DNA of 64,000 bases from Clostridium sp. AWRP (GTDB lineage: Bacteria > Bacillota > Clostridia > Clostridiales > Clostridiaceae), in the NCBI RefSeq assembly GCF_004006395.2, contig NZ_CP029758.2:1860001-1924000 (forward strand), given 5' to 3'. The position numbers and the translations under genes are program-made. Under the pieces are notes generated by a model that had not been told where the DNA came from, made no database searches, and saw nothing but the letters and a program-made list of their open reading frames with translations. How positions within the stretch are numbered: the stretch's first letter is position 1; each line of letters begins with the position of its first letter. This document shows positions 35,895-45,379 of the stretch, piece by piece.

Positions 35895-37892
35895 ATGAAA
35901 GCAGGATTTAGAGAATTTTGCAAGCATGTTGATATAGTTAATTCTCAAAAAATTATAGATATCCTATCAAATTTTGGAGATGATAAAGCTACTGGAAATC
36001 GCTCTGCAGGGTCCAAAGCAAGTACTGAAGCTGCCAATTATCTTTATAGGGAGTTTGAAAGAATTGGTTAAAAAAATCCAACTATGGACAAGTTTTACAG
36101 TTGGGGTTGGACTTATAAAGGTGCTAATATTTCATATAAAGATGCAAATGGACAAGAACAGAAGATTGTTTTAGGAGGTTATGCTGCGAGTATAGAAGCA
36201 GAGGATGACTTTTTTAAAGTTGTAGATGGTGGAAGCGGAACAATAAGTGACTATAAATCTTTGGGAGACGTTACAAATAAATTAGTGTTAATTAGTATCG
36301 ATCCATTTAATGATTTTTGGATATCGTATCCAGCGTATCAAGCTTATTTAAAAGGAGCAAAGGCAGTTCTTGTTGTTACAAAATATAAAGTTCAGCACGA
36401 AGATTACCTTATATCTCAGCCAGTAGAAGGACCATCTTATGCTCATGTTCTTGCTATTAGTAAAAGAGATTCTGATATATTAAAAAATCTTATAAATAAA
36501 TCTGCAGATAAGGAAATAACAGTTAAATTAAATGCACATTCTTATGTTGAACCAGATAAGGCTTCTTACAATATATGGGGAGAAATACCTGGAAAAACTG
36601 ACGAAGTTATATATTTAATGGCTCATTATGATGGATATTATCATTCTTACTTTGATGATGCCTCTGGAGTTTCCACGATATTAGGCATAGCAAAGGCAAT
36701 AATAGATAGTGGATATAAAACTAACAAAACTATACGAGTTATTACTCATGGTGCTGAGGAATGGGGAAAAGAAAATTCAGATTATGACTGGGCAATGGGA
36801 GCCTATGAGGAAATTACTCATATTCATCCAGAATGGGCAAAAAAAGCATTTGCTGTTATTAATATTGATGGAAATTTTTCTGTGCCTAATGAAAGAAATT
36901 TTCAAATAATGGTATCCGATGAATTACTAAAATATACTAAGAAAAGTGTAAAACCTATTTTGCATCATACAGCCTATAAATTTGAATTTATATCACCAAC
37001 TTCTACTGGCAGTGAAGAGTTTTGTTATACTAAGAAAGGTATTCCTTGTATTACAGCAAGGGATTCTATGACATCTAGCATATATTATACTAATATTTAT
37101 CATAGCTCCATGGATAACAAAGCTTTTGGGTTTGACACTAAAACCTATAAGTTAAATCATATATTATATGGGAAAATATTGTTTGATTTAGATGCTGTGC
37201 CTATTAGACCAATGGATTTTTATGAGCGTTTCTTTAAAATGAGAAAAACTATAGATTCTAATATTGTAGAAAAATCTTTAGTGAAAACTATTAAAAAGGC
37301 TTCCCATTATGCACAAGAATTATCTTCGAAAATAGAAAAATTAAATTTAAAAAATGCTAGCATTACAGGTGAAAATACTGATTATACTAATCTTAATTTA
37401 AAGCTTTTTCAATTATACAAAATGATGCAGAACAGTTTTATAAGATTAAATTGGGAAGCAAATGTTGTATTTCCTCATGAAAACTATGAAAAAAATGTTG
37501 ATTTATTAAAAAAGGCAATTAAAGCGTTGAAAAATAGAAGAGAGAGCCTAGAAGAAATTGTTAACAAATATATAAAGCCTATCGATTTTAATAAATATGT
37601 CTATGATTTTGATAGAAGAACCTATGAGTTTTTTTCAAGGCGTGTAACACAGGGAAATAGTAATACTTGGGGTTATAATTTAGTAGAAAAACCAAATGAA
37701 GATTTATATGAAGTGGCACAATCTTTAAGAAGTAAGTTCAACGAGAAAAATCCAGATGTAGATGCAGAAATATCGGCATTGAAAAAAGCACTTAAAAGAC
37801 AAGCTATGTATTTAAAAGAAATAGTTTTTAGGGAAAAAACTGATATTGAAAAAATAATAGTTAAAATGAAAAAGATTAGTTCTATAATTTAA
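35895..37892 (+). pseudogene. M28-family metallopeptidase with PA domain, interrupted by TAA at codon 59
   Basis: ATG 35895 follows GGGAGG. The frame runs to TAA at 36069-36071 and continues unchanged (KNPTMDKFYSWGW) to 37892. TTA (Leu) to TAA would be one substitution. Downstream the peptidase is complete: a protease-associated insert near residues 110-200 (numbering from 35895), zinc ligands in MAHYDGYYHSYFDDASG, the EE of THGAEEWG, INIDGN and YHSSMD, then a helical C-terminal domain of about 220 residues. There is no signal peptide. Unless the stop is read through or is a sequencing error, only an N-terminally cut product from an internal start such as 36084 is possible, and no RBS was seen there. 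Confidence 0.85.
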
Positions 37893-38013
37893 ATTGGGAA
37901 TATCCATAGATTTTTACAAATCTATGGATGTGAAGTGAATCTTAAACAATGCTACTTATATAATGATTATTTTTCTAAAGAGTATGCCAATGCTGCTTTA
38001 CAGTGGAGTTTGA

Positions 38014-38496
38014 TTATTTGCTTTTTAGATAGAAAGATTTATTGTCTATGGCTCTCATTGTAGCCAGTATGCCATCAAGATGATCATATTCATGTTGTAT
38101 TAATTCTGATAGATCTCCTTTGAACTTCAGTGTTTTATCTGCAAAATTTATATCTTTGTATATTATAGAGCATTCTTTATAGCGTTTAACTTTTACTAAA
38201 AGATTTGGAAAGGACATACAGTCATCCATTACGTCCATCATTTCTTTGTTATCAAATTTAAGTACTGGATTAATAAAAACTATAGGCTTGTCAATATACA
38301 TATATATCAATCTTTTAAATACCCCAATTTGTGGAGCGGCAATTGCTCTGCCTGCATTGTATTTTTTACGAAAGTCAATTAAGGTATCATGTAAATTTGA
38401 AACAGTTTTCTTTATTGAATCCATGTCTTCTTTTTCTACAGGTAAACTTTTTTTGTATAAAGCATCATTTCCAAGTAATAGTATTTCTTTTATCAT
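38014..38496 (-). CDS. def: Peptide deformylase-like protein
   Basis: The 160-residue protein has three PDF motifs in order: GRAIAAPQIGV (motif 1), DDCMSFPNL in place of the usual EGCLS (motif 2, with the metal-binding Cys kept), and QHEYDHLDG (motif 3, HExxH). The Gly before Cys is Asp here, as in some secondary deformylases of clostridia. The enzyme removes formyl groups from nascent Met. It is unlikely to be the only def, because it stands alone without fmt. RBS AAGGAGG. Confidence 0.8.
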   Translation of the reverse strand: MIKEILLLGNDALYKKSLPVEKEDMDSIKKTVSNLHDTLIDFRKKYNAGRAIAAPQIGVFKRLIYMYIDKPIVFINPVLKFDNKEMMDVMDDCMSFPNLLVKVKRYKECSIIYKDINFADKTLKFKGDLSELIQHEYDHLDGILATMRAIDNKSFYLKSK

Positions 38497-38591
38497 AAAA
38501 TAGCCTCCTTGTTGTACATTTGATAAAATAGTACTATATAATTGTAACTATAAAAAGGTATGATTTTTATAAAAATTAAGGGGATGATTTT

Positions 38592-40016
38592 ATGGAGATA
38601 CCAATATTTATTAAGAGGCACAGTGAAAAACCACTGTATATGCAGATATATGAATGTTACAAAAAAGCAATATTAGAAGGTACACTTAAAAGAGGAGACA
38701 GGTTGGAGTCTATAATGCAGCTTAAAAATAGACTTTGTATTAGCAGAAATACGGTTCAAGGGGCATATGATCAACTACTATGTGAAGGATATATATATAG
38801 CAAAAATGGAAGCGGCTATTATGTGGAATATATAGAAGATCAAATAAAAACTGTGAAAAAAGAGAATATCCCCTTAAAACTTAAACCCTTAAAAAGTATT
38901 CATATAGATGACAAAGTATATCCTTATAATTTTAAACCTGGCTCAGTAGATCAGGAAAGTTTTCCATTTGCGATTTGGAGGAAAATTGAGCAAAGCCTAA
39001 TGAAAAAAGAAAATGTAGATATATTAACCTATTCAGATCCTAGAGGTGAATTTGAATTAAGAAGTCAAATTGCAAGTTATGTTAAAAGTTCAAGAGGGGT
39101 AGTTTGTTCTCCTGACCAAATAATTATAGGTGCAGGAACTCAGACTTTGATGGCTGTATTATGTGACCTGTTTAGTGAATCTTGTAATAAAAATATTGCT
39201 TTTGAAGAACCTGGATTTTCTGCTGTAAGAAAGGTTTTTGAATGGTATGGATATAACATAGAGCCAATTGAATTGACACAGGTTGGAATGAATATAGAAA
39301 AGCTTGAAACCCTTAAAATGACTCCTGAGTTTATATATGTAACCCCATCAAATCAACATCCTTTGGGCATGTCCATGCCTGTTTCAAATCGTATAAAACT
39401 TCTTAATTTTATTAGCAAGGCTAGGGGATATATTATTGAAGACGACTACGACAGTGAATTTAGATATAATGTAAATCCCATACCTTCACTGCAAAGTTTG
39501 GATAGTGAAGATAGGGTGATTTATCTTGGAACTTTTTCAAAAACTCTTTTTCCAGGAATGCATGTTGGTTATATGATTTTACCTGAAAATGTAATGAATC
39601 TTTTTATTAAAAAGGGAAGCTTTATAAATCAAACTGCATCAAAAATTCATCAGCTGACAATTGCAGAATTTATGAAAGAAGGTTTATTTGAAACGCATCT
39701 TAGAAAAATGAGAAATATATATGCTAAAAAGCAACAATTTCTTATAGACTGTATAAAACAACAATTTGAAGAAGATGTTGTGATTTATGGAGAGAGAGCA
39801 GGAGTTAATATTGCACTTCAGGTGAAAAATAATCTAAATGAATTGGAATTGATAAATAGGGCTTTAGAAAATGGAGTTAAAGTCTATCCAATATCATTTT
39901 ATTATTTTGATCAAGGTAATTATAAAGAAGGTAATATGGTTTTCATGGGATATGGACATTTAAGCTTTGATAATATGCAAAATGGAATAAAACTTTTGAA
40001 AAAAGCCTGGTTTTAA
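38592..40016 (+). CDS. MocR/PdxR-type regulator (GntR HTH fused to aminotransferase fold)
   Basis: The 474-residue protein has an N-terminal GntR winged helix (ESIMQLKNRLCISRNTVQGA, residues about 8-75), a linker, then a fold-type I PLP aminotransferase domain from about residue 115. SPRGEFELRSQIA-like and EDDYDSEFRYN blocks and the PLP-binding Lys in GTFSKTLFPGMHVGY are present. Members control vitamin B6 or amino-acid genes by binding PLP or an aldimine. It is divergent from the deformylase gene across 95 bases. No B6 gene is nearby. Confidence 0.88.
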   Translation: MEIPIFIKRHSEKPLYMQIYECYKKAILEGTLKRGDRLESIMQLKNRLCISRNTVQGAYDQLLCEGYIYSKNGSGYYVEYIEDQIKTVKKENIPLKLKPLKSIHIDDKVYPYNFKPGSVDQESFPFAIWRKIEQSLMKKENVDILTYSDPRGEFELRSQIASYVKSSRGVVCSPDQIIIGAGTQTLMAVLCDLFSESCNKNIAFEEPGFSAVRKVFEWYGYNIEPIELTQVGMNIEKLETLKMTPEFIYVTPSNQHPLGMSMPVSNRIKLLNFISKARGYIIEDDYDSEFRYNVNPIPSLQSLDSEDRVIYLGTFSKTLFPGMHVGYMILPENVMNLFIKKGSFINQTASKIHQLTIAEFMKEGLFETHLRKMRNIYAKKQQFLIDCIKQQFEEDVVIYGERAGVNIALQVKNNLNELELINRALENGVKVYPISFYYFDQGNYKEGNMVFMGYGHLSFDNMQNGIKLLKKAWF

Positions 40017-40094
40017 ATTTACAAAACTGGATATCAATTATATTGCCTATCTTTTTCTTGAGTACAGCTATTTTTCCCTTCAATAATATAGATT

Positions 40095-40143
40095 ATCTTG
40101 ACATCGTTAAGATTGTAAGATATAATCTTAACATCGTTAAGAT
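40095..40143 (+). promoter_or_regulatory. Promoter and twin operators of the TetR/hydrolase operon
   Basis: TTGACA (40098-40103) and TATAAT (40121-40126) are both perfect consensus with a 17-bp spacer. Two near-identical palindromes, ATCTTGACATCGTTAAGAT (40095-40113) and ATCTTAACATCGTTAAGAT (40125-40143), cover the -35 and the bases after the -10, with centres 30 bp apart. This is a strong promoter blocked by two TetR dimers. Confidence 0.88.
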
Positions 40144-40159
40144 ACAGGAGGACGTATAA

Positions 40160-40744
40160 ATGTCAAATAAGCCATATCATCATGGAGATTTAAGAAATTC
40201 ACTAATTGAAGCTGGTATTGAGTTAATTAATGAAAAGGGCATAGAGCAATTTTCTCTGCGAAAAGTGTCTGCATTATGTGGGGTAAGTCAAGCAGCTCCC
40301 TATAGTCACTTTCAAAGCAAGGAAAGTTTATTGGAAGCTATGCAGGATTATGTAACAGAACAGTTTATGGAAGTACTGGAGAATGCAATCAAATCTTGTC
40401 CAAATCAAAAGGATCCAAGAGTAATTCTTGAAATTGGTAAGAGTTATGTGATGTTTTTTATTAATAATCCTCAATATTTTCCCTTTCTATTTTCTCAGCC
40501 GTGTATGGAGGTTGAGCTTTCCTTAGATGCTGATGCAAAGAAGAATTTTCCACCTTTTGAACTTTTAAAAGCTACTGCTTTTCGTATTTTTGGAGAAAGT
40601 GGAATGTCAAAAGAAAAAATAGAGGATACAATAATATCTTTATGGGCAACTGTACATGGTCTTGCTTCTATTGCAACAATGAAAAATGTTCATTATGACA
40701 AGGATTGGGAAACAAAGATTGAAGATATTATTTGGAATGAATAA
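40160..40744 (+). CDS. TetR-family transcriptional regulator
   Basis: The 194-residue protein has the HTH FSLRKVSALCGVSQAAPYSH, then FQSKESLLEAMQDYV, and a C-terminal ligand domain of the WHG type (ISLWATVHGLASIA). RBS CAGGAGGACG. The promoter just upstream carries two palindromes matching a TetR dimer site, so it should repress itself and the hydrolase gene 37 bases downstream. Confidence 0.9.
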   Translation: MSNKPYHHGDLRNSLIEAGIELINEKGIEQFSLRKVSALCGVSQAAPYSHFQSKESLLEAMQDYVTEQFMEVLENAIKSCPNQKDPRVILEIGKSYVMFFINNPQYFPFLFSQPCMEVELSLDADAKKNFPPFELLKATAFRIFGESGMSKEKIEDTIISLWATVHGLASIATMKNVHYDKDWETKIEDIIWNE

Positions 40745-40781
40745 AGGCATTAGCTGATTGGATATAGAAGGAGAAATAAAA

Positions 40782-41912
40782 ATGGTAAATGAAAAAATTA
40801 GTGGACTTTTAGTTAAGTCATTTATGCGGAGGATGATGTGTATTATATTAATTATATTTTCTATTTTACTTATTTGCATATTTATTTGTGTGGGTGTGTT
40901 AATAGTACATAGTTCCGGAAAACCTAAACCTTTCTTAGATAAAAACGGAAAGCCGCTTCCAGGTAGTATTTCAGAAAAAATTCATGTAAATATAGGTGGT
41001 GTGGAACAGGGTATGTTTATAAAGGGTAAGAATAAAACAAAGCCAGTCTTGCTTTTCATACATGGCGGACCTGGTATGCCTGAATATGCGATTAGCCAGA
41101 AATATGCTGTAGTTCTTGAAAACTATTTTACAGTATGCTGGTGGGATCAGCGAGGAGCAGGGTTATCCTACAATAGTAACATATCAAAAGATACTATGAC
41201 GGAAGATCAATTAATATCTGATACTATAGAGGTAACAAATTACCTTCGTAATAGATTTGGACAGAAAAAGATTTATCTTATGGCACATTCATGGGGAACC
41301 TATATTGGTATCCAATCAGCAGCAAAAGCACCTGAATTGTACAATGGATACATTGCCATGTCTCAGATGTCAAAACAGCTTGAATCAGAGAAACTGTCAT
41401 ATGAATATATAGTAGAACAGTATAAGATAGAAGGAAACAAAAGAATGTTAGAAAAGCTTGAGAATTCTCCTATTGATAAAAAGACCAATTTACCAATTGC
41501 ATACTGGTCCATGCGTGATAAAATGATGCATAGTCTTGGAGTTGGCACAACACATAAAATGAAATCTGTAGTTACTGGTATATTCTTGCCAGTGATGGAA
41601 AGTCCAGAGTATACCTTCAGTGAAAAGATAAACATATGGCGTGGAAAATACTTCTCTGGTAAGACGAAACTGGAGGATACCGAATATACGACGGATTTGA
41701 CTAAGAAGGTTAAAAAATTGGATATCCCCGTCTATTTTTGTGATGGAATATACGATTATACAGTTTCCTATAAGCTCGCTAAGGATTATTTTGATAAATT
41801 ACAGGCACCAAAGAAAAGGTTTTATACTTTTAACCAGTCTGCCCACAGTCCACTATTTGAAGAACCAGAAAAATTTGCACGTATTTTGCAGGAAGATGTG
41901 TTGAAAAAATAA
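40782..41912 (+). CDS. Membrane-anchored alpha/beta hydrolase
   Basis: One N-terminal helix (about residues 16-40) anchors the protein, and the catalytic domain is then probably outside. Motifs: FIHGGPGMPE, CWWDQRGAGLSY, nucleophile MAHSWGTYIG, acid in DGIYDYTVS, His in NQSAHSPLFEEP. It is the same S33-like family as the gene at 7259 but anchored and with a long lid. The start at 40782 follows AAGGAG by eight bases. Co-transcription with the TetR gene suggests the enzyme detoxifies the TetR ligand. Confidence 0.85.
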   Translation: MVNEKISGLLVKSFMRRMMCIILIIFSILLICIFICVGVLIVHSSGKPKPFLDKNGKPLPGSISEKIHVNIGGVEQGMFIKGKNKTKPVLLFIHGGPGMPEYAISQKYAVVLENYFTVCWWDQRGAGLSYNSNISKDTMTEDQLISDTIEVTNYLRNRFGQKKIYLMAHSWGTYIGIQSAAKAPELYNGYIAMSQMSKQLESEKLSYEYIVEQYKIEGNKRMLEKLENSPIDKKTNLPIAYWSMRDKMMHSLGVGTTHKMKSVVTGIFLPVMESPEYTFSEKINIWRGKYFSGKTKLEDTEYTTDLTKKVKKLDIPVYFCDGIYDYTVSYKLAKDYFDKLQAPKKRFYTFNQSAHSPLFEEPEKFARILQEDVLKK

Positions 41913-41933
41913 CTAATTTAAGGTGTTTAATAA

Positions 41934-42152
41934 ATAATATTTACTATAGATTTCTGCTGCGAAAAAAGAGCACATCATCTTTCAAAAGTTAGAAATGCAG
42001 ATAATATTTTTGTATTGAGCGGAGGACATATTGTTCAAAGTGGAAGACATGAAGATTTAATTAGGGAAGATGGTGTTTACAGTGAATTTATAAATGTTAG
42101 GAAAAAGGCAATTGGATGGAGTATTGGGCAAAAGGTATATCTCAGTCGTTGA
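41934..42152 (+). pseudogene. C-terminal remnant of an ABC exporter ATPase
   Basis: An open stretch without start codon or ribosome site reads AHHLSKVRNADNIFVLSGGH, then IVQSGRHEDLIREDGVYSEF. This is the H-loop region and C-terminal end of an MsbA/LmrA-type exporter; the normal motif is AHRLSTVRNAD. Walker A, signature and Walker B are absent, so only about 60 residues of the old gene remain after deletion. Confidence 0.75.
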
Positions 42153-42227
42153 CAAGAATAAAAATACTTGTTAAAATGTTCTTGTTCATCGGGGGGTATA
42201 TAGATTGTTATATGCTGGATAAGGTGG

Positions 42228-42261
42228 CTGGATAAAAACAGCTGGTTTGTCCAGTATTTTT
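42228..42261 (+). terminator. Possible terminator before the MerR gene
   Basis: CTGGA/TCCAG with an inner GCTG/CAGC alternative and TATTTTTG after it. The stem is short, so confidence is modest. It would end transcription through the ABC remnant. Confidence 0.45.
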
Positions 42262-42319
42262 GTTTAGGAGTTTTTATACTATGGAGTGGTTAACAGTATA
42301 AGCTAATGGGGGAATAGTT

Positions 42320-43147
42320 GTGAAAAAATATTTATCAATAAGTGAAATGGCAGAAATACATAATATTTCAAGACAAACACTTATATATTATGACAAGATA
42401 GGTTTATTTGAACCTAACCATATTGACGATAATGGATATAGGTATTATAGTCCCTATCAAATTCCATTTTTAAGAGAAATTTGTTTTCTAAAATCAATAG
42501 GTATCAAGCTTAAAGATATAAAAAATAATATAAAAGACAGAAATATCAATAAAGCTATGTCTTTGTTGAAAACCCATAAAGAATTGATAGATAAAGAAAT
42601 AGATAAGTTGCTATTGACTCGTGATTCTATTGAAGAAAGGTTAAATTTGTATTTAAATGTTGATCAATTTAAAGATGAATTGTATAGGCCTATAATAGAA
42701 AAGTTGCCAGAGAGAAAAGCAGTATTTATACCTTATGAAAATAAAATATCAAAGAAAGAATTGCATTTTACTCAAATGAAAATATGGAATATTATTAATA
42801 GGCATGGAATAGTTCCATTTGAGGGTTTTGGCACAATTATTATGAAGGATGGATTGGAGAAAGAATATATATTTGAGGGAGCAGGGGGATATGTAGTCTT
42901 ATCTCATGCAGATGATTATATTGAAAACACTGTTACTTTGCCTGCTGGAAAATATGTGTGTATGTATAAATATGGGATGCCCTATGATACTGAATTTTTG
43001 TATAAGCTTATAAGATGGATCAATGATAACAATTATGAAATTGTAGGTAATATAGTTGATGGTTGTCTTTTAGATACTACTTTTTATGATGAAATCAATA
43101 ATGTGGATCTTTGTCAATTACAGATTCCTATAGAAAAAATTTGTTAA
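42320..43147 (+). CDS. MerR-family regulator with GyrI-like ligand domain (BmrR/BltR type)
   Basis: The 275-residue protein has a MerR HTH (LSISEMAEIHNISRQTLIYY, then DDNGYRYYSPYQI), a coiled-coil dimer helix to about residue 120, and a GyrI-like effector domain (RKAVFIPYEN, DTEFLYKLIRWI). Such proteins bind cationic drugs or other small molecules and twist a 19-bp-spaced promoter. GTG start behind GGGGGAAT. A terminator separates it from the decarboxylase operon on the same strand, which it may still regulate. Confidence 0.85.
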   Translation: MKKYLSISEMAEIHNISRQTLIYYDKIGLFEPNHIDDNGYRYYSPYQIPFLREICFLKSIGIKLKDIKNNIKDRNINKAMSLLKTHKELIDKEIDKLLLTRDSIEERLNLYLNVDQFKDELYRPIIEKLPERKAVFIPYENKISKKELHFTQMKIWNIINRHGIVPFEGFGTIIMKDGLEKEYIFEGAGGYVVLSHADDYIENTVTLPAGKYVCMYKYGMPYDTEFLYKLIRWINDNNYEIVGNIVDGCLLDTTFYDEINNVDLCQLQIPIEKIC

Positions 43148-43188
43148 ATTTTAAAATATCTCTTGAATGTATAGTCGATATACACCTT

Positions 43189-43236
43189 AAACTATTTTTA
43201 TAAAGGTTGTAAATTATAAAAATAGTTTTCTTTTTT
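43189..43236 (+). terminator. Terminator after the MerR gene
   Basis: Perfect 15-bp AAACTATTTTTATAA stem with its complement, a 10-base loop, then TCTTTTTT. It lies 15 bases before the ubiD start, so the ubiD promoter must overlap it, or the hairpin attenuates read-through. Confidence 0.8.
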
Positions 43237-43250
43237 AGGGGGAATCTTTA

Positions 43251-44750
43251 ATGGGTATAGAAAATAAAAAACAAAAGGTAACAGATTTACGTTCTGCTAT
43301 AGAATTGTTAAAGTCGGTACCGGGGCAGCTAATTGAAACTAATGAGCCTGTAGAACCACTTGCTGAACTATGTGGAGTTTATCGTCATGTTGGTGCTGGT
43401 GGGACAGTAATGCGTCCAACACAAACTGGACCTGCAATGATTTTTAATAAGGTGAAAGGTCATAAGGATGCACGAGTGATTATTGGAGTTTTAGCTAGCA
43501 GGGAAAGAGTTGGATTGCTACTTGGTGCAAAACCAGAACGTTTGGGTTTCTTTTTAAATGAGGCAGTTACTCACCCAATTCAACCTGTAACAATTCCGCA
43601 AGATAAGGCAGTTTGCCAAGAGGTTGTACATTATGCAGATGAGCCAGGCTTTGATATAAGAAAATTAATTTCTGCACCAACTAATACAGAAGAAGATGCA
43701 GGACCATATATCACACTAGGTATGTGCTATGCATCTGATCCAGAAAATGGAGAGTCAGATGTTACAATACATCGTTTATGTTTGCAAAGTAAAGATGAAA
43801 TTTCTATGTACTTTGTACCAGGAGCACGTCATCTAGGCGTTTTTCGTGAAAAAGCAGAAAAGGCTGGTAAACCATTACCAATTTCTATTAGTATAGGAGT
43901 AGATCCTGCCATTGAAATTGCGGCATGTTTTGAACCACCAACAACACCACTTGGATACAATGAATTAAGTGCAGCAGGAGCTATTAGAAATAATGCTGTT
44001 GAATTAGTTCAATGTTTGACAATTGGTGAAAAAGCTATTGCAAATGCTGAATATGTTATAGAAGGAGAATTACTTCCTGGAATACGTGTGAAGGAAGATC
44101 AAAATACAAATACAGGAAAAGCTATGCCGGAATTTCCAGGTTATACTGGGCCAGCTAATCCTGAAGTACCAGTAATTAAAGTAAAAGCTGTTACTCATCG
44201 CCGTAATCCAATTATGCAAACCTGTATTGGACCAAGTGAGGAACATGTTAGCATGGCGGGTATTCCAACGGAAGCAAGTATAATCCAAATGGTGAATAAG
44301 GCTATGCCAGGTAAATTATTAAATGTTTACGCTCATTCATCAGGCGGCGGTAAATATATGGCTGTTTTACAATTCAAAAAAAGTATACCAAGTGATGAAG
44401 GACGTCAAAGACAAGCTGCTTTATTGGCATTTTCAGCATTTTCTGAACTTAAACATGTAATTTTAGTCGACGAAGATGTAGATCTATTCGATAGTAATGA
44501 TGTATTATGGGCTCTAAATACACGTTATCAAGGTGATGTTGATACAATATTTATTCCTGGTGTACGTTGTCACCCTTTAGATCCTTCACAAAATCCTAGT
44601 TATAATCCATTACTCAAGGACAAAGGAATTTCTTGTAAGGTAATTTTTGACTGTACAGTGCCATTTCACTTAAAAGAACGTTTTAAGAGATCAAAGTTTA
44701 ATGACGTAGATCCTGCTCGTTTTGCACCAGAATTATTTAAAACAAAATAA
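43251..44750 (+). CDS. ubiD: UbiD-family prenyl-FMN-dependent decarboxylase
   Basis: 499 residues, the usual length. Reversible decarboxylation of an aromatic or alpha,beta-unsaturated acid with prenylated FMN. Family blocks present: TGPAMIFNKVKGHKDARVII, ERVGLLLGAKPERLGFF, NPIMQTCIGPSEEHVSMAGI and VDEDVDLFDSNDVLWALNTR. Its operon with ubiX and an LpdD-like gene matches the hydroxyarylic-acid group (gallate, protocatechuate, 4-hydroxybenzoate or vanillate type) rather than ubiquinone synthesis, which this organism lacks. RBS GGGGGAAT. Confidence 0.9.
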   Translation: MGIENKKQKVTDLRSAIELLKSVPGQLIETNEPVEPLAELCGVYRHVGAGGTVMRPTQTGPAMIFNKVKGHKDARVIIGVLASRERVGLLLGAKPERLGFFLNEAVTHPIQPVTIPQDKAVCQEVVHYADEPGFDIRKLISAPTNTEEDAGPYITLGMCYASDPENGESDVTIHRLCLQSKDEISMYFVPGARHLGVFREKAEKAGKPLPISISIGVDPAIEIAACFEPPTTPLGYNELSAAGAIRNNAVELVQCLTIGEKAIANAEYVIEGELLPGIRVKEDQNTNTGKAMPEFPGYTGPANPEVPVIKVKAVTHRRNPIMQTCIGPSEEHVSMAGIPTEASIIQMVNKAMPGKLLNVYAHSSGGGKYMAVLQFKKSIPSDEGRQRQAALLAFSAFSELKHVILVDEDVDLFDSNDVLWALNTRYQGDVDTIFIPGVRCHPLDPSQNPSYNPLLKDKGISCKVIFDCTVPFHLKERFKRSKFNDVDPARFAPELFKTK

Positions 44751-44782
44751 TTGAAATAGATAAAGAAAAGGTGTTGTAGTTT

Positions 44783-45379
44783 ATGGAAGATACCAAAAGA
44801 AGTAGTAATAAAAGAAGATTAATAATAGGTATGAGCGGTGCAAGTGGAGCAATATTAGGTATAGAAATATTAAAGATACTTAGAGAATACTCTGAATGGG
44901 AAACCCATTTAGTTATTTCAAAAGGTTCAGAAGAAACAATAGCTGGGGAAACAAACTATAAATTAGAAGATGTAATGGATTTGGCAGATAAAGCATATTC
45001 TATAAAAGATATTGGCGCAAGCATAGCCAGCGGCACTTTTAAAACTGAAGGTATGATAATTGTTCCTTGCAGTATGAAAACTCTTGCTGGTATTGCATGT
45101 GGTTACTCTGATAACTTACTTCTTAGAGCGGCAGACGTTATAATTAAAGAAAAGAGAAAATTGGTATTAGTAGCTAGAGAATGTCCTTTAAGCACAATCC
45201 ATTTGAGAAATATGCTTTCATTATCTGAATTAGGTGTAATTATTATGCCTCCAATGGTGTCGTATTATAATAAACCTGCAGACATCAATGATTTGAATAA
45301 GCATATCATTGGTAAAATTCTTGATAGGTTTGGAATTGAAGTAAGTGGATTTAATAGATGGGGTGAAAATGATGTATGA
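44783..45379 (+). CDS. ubiX: UbiX-family flavin prenyltransferase
   Basis: The 198-residue protein makes the prenylated FMN cofactor of UbiD from FMN and dimethylallyl phosphate. It shows the FMN-binding GMSGASGAILGIEILKIL start, VPCSMKTLAGIACGYSDNLL and ARECPLSTIHLRNML, all typical. It lies 32 bases after ubiD and its last 11 bases overlap the next gene, so the three genes are one unit. RBS AAAAGGTG. Confidence 0.92.
   Translation: MEDTKRSSNKRRLIIGMSGASGAILGIEILKILREYSEWETHLVISKGSEETIAGETNYKLEDVMDLADKAYSIKDIGASIASGTFKTEGMIIVPCSMKTLAGIACGYSDNLLLRAADVIIKEKRKLVLVARECPLSTIHLRNMLSLSELGVIIMPPMVSYYNKPADINDLNKHIIGKILDRFGIEVSGFNRWGENDV

Noticed and set aside
36084..37892. Annotating the M28 peptidase as starting at the ATG after the stop
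   Set aside because: The N-terminal 58 residues are in frame with a good RBS and belong to the same protein, and the inner ATG has no site.
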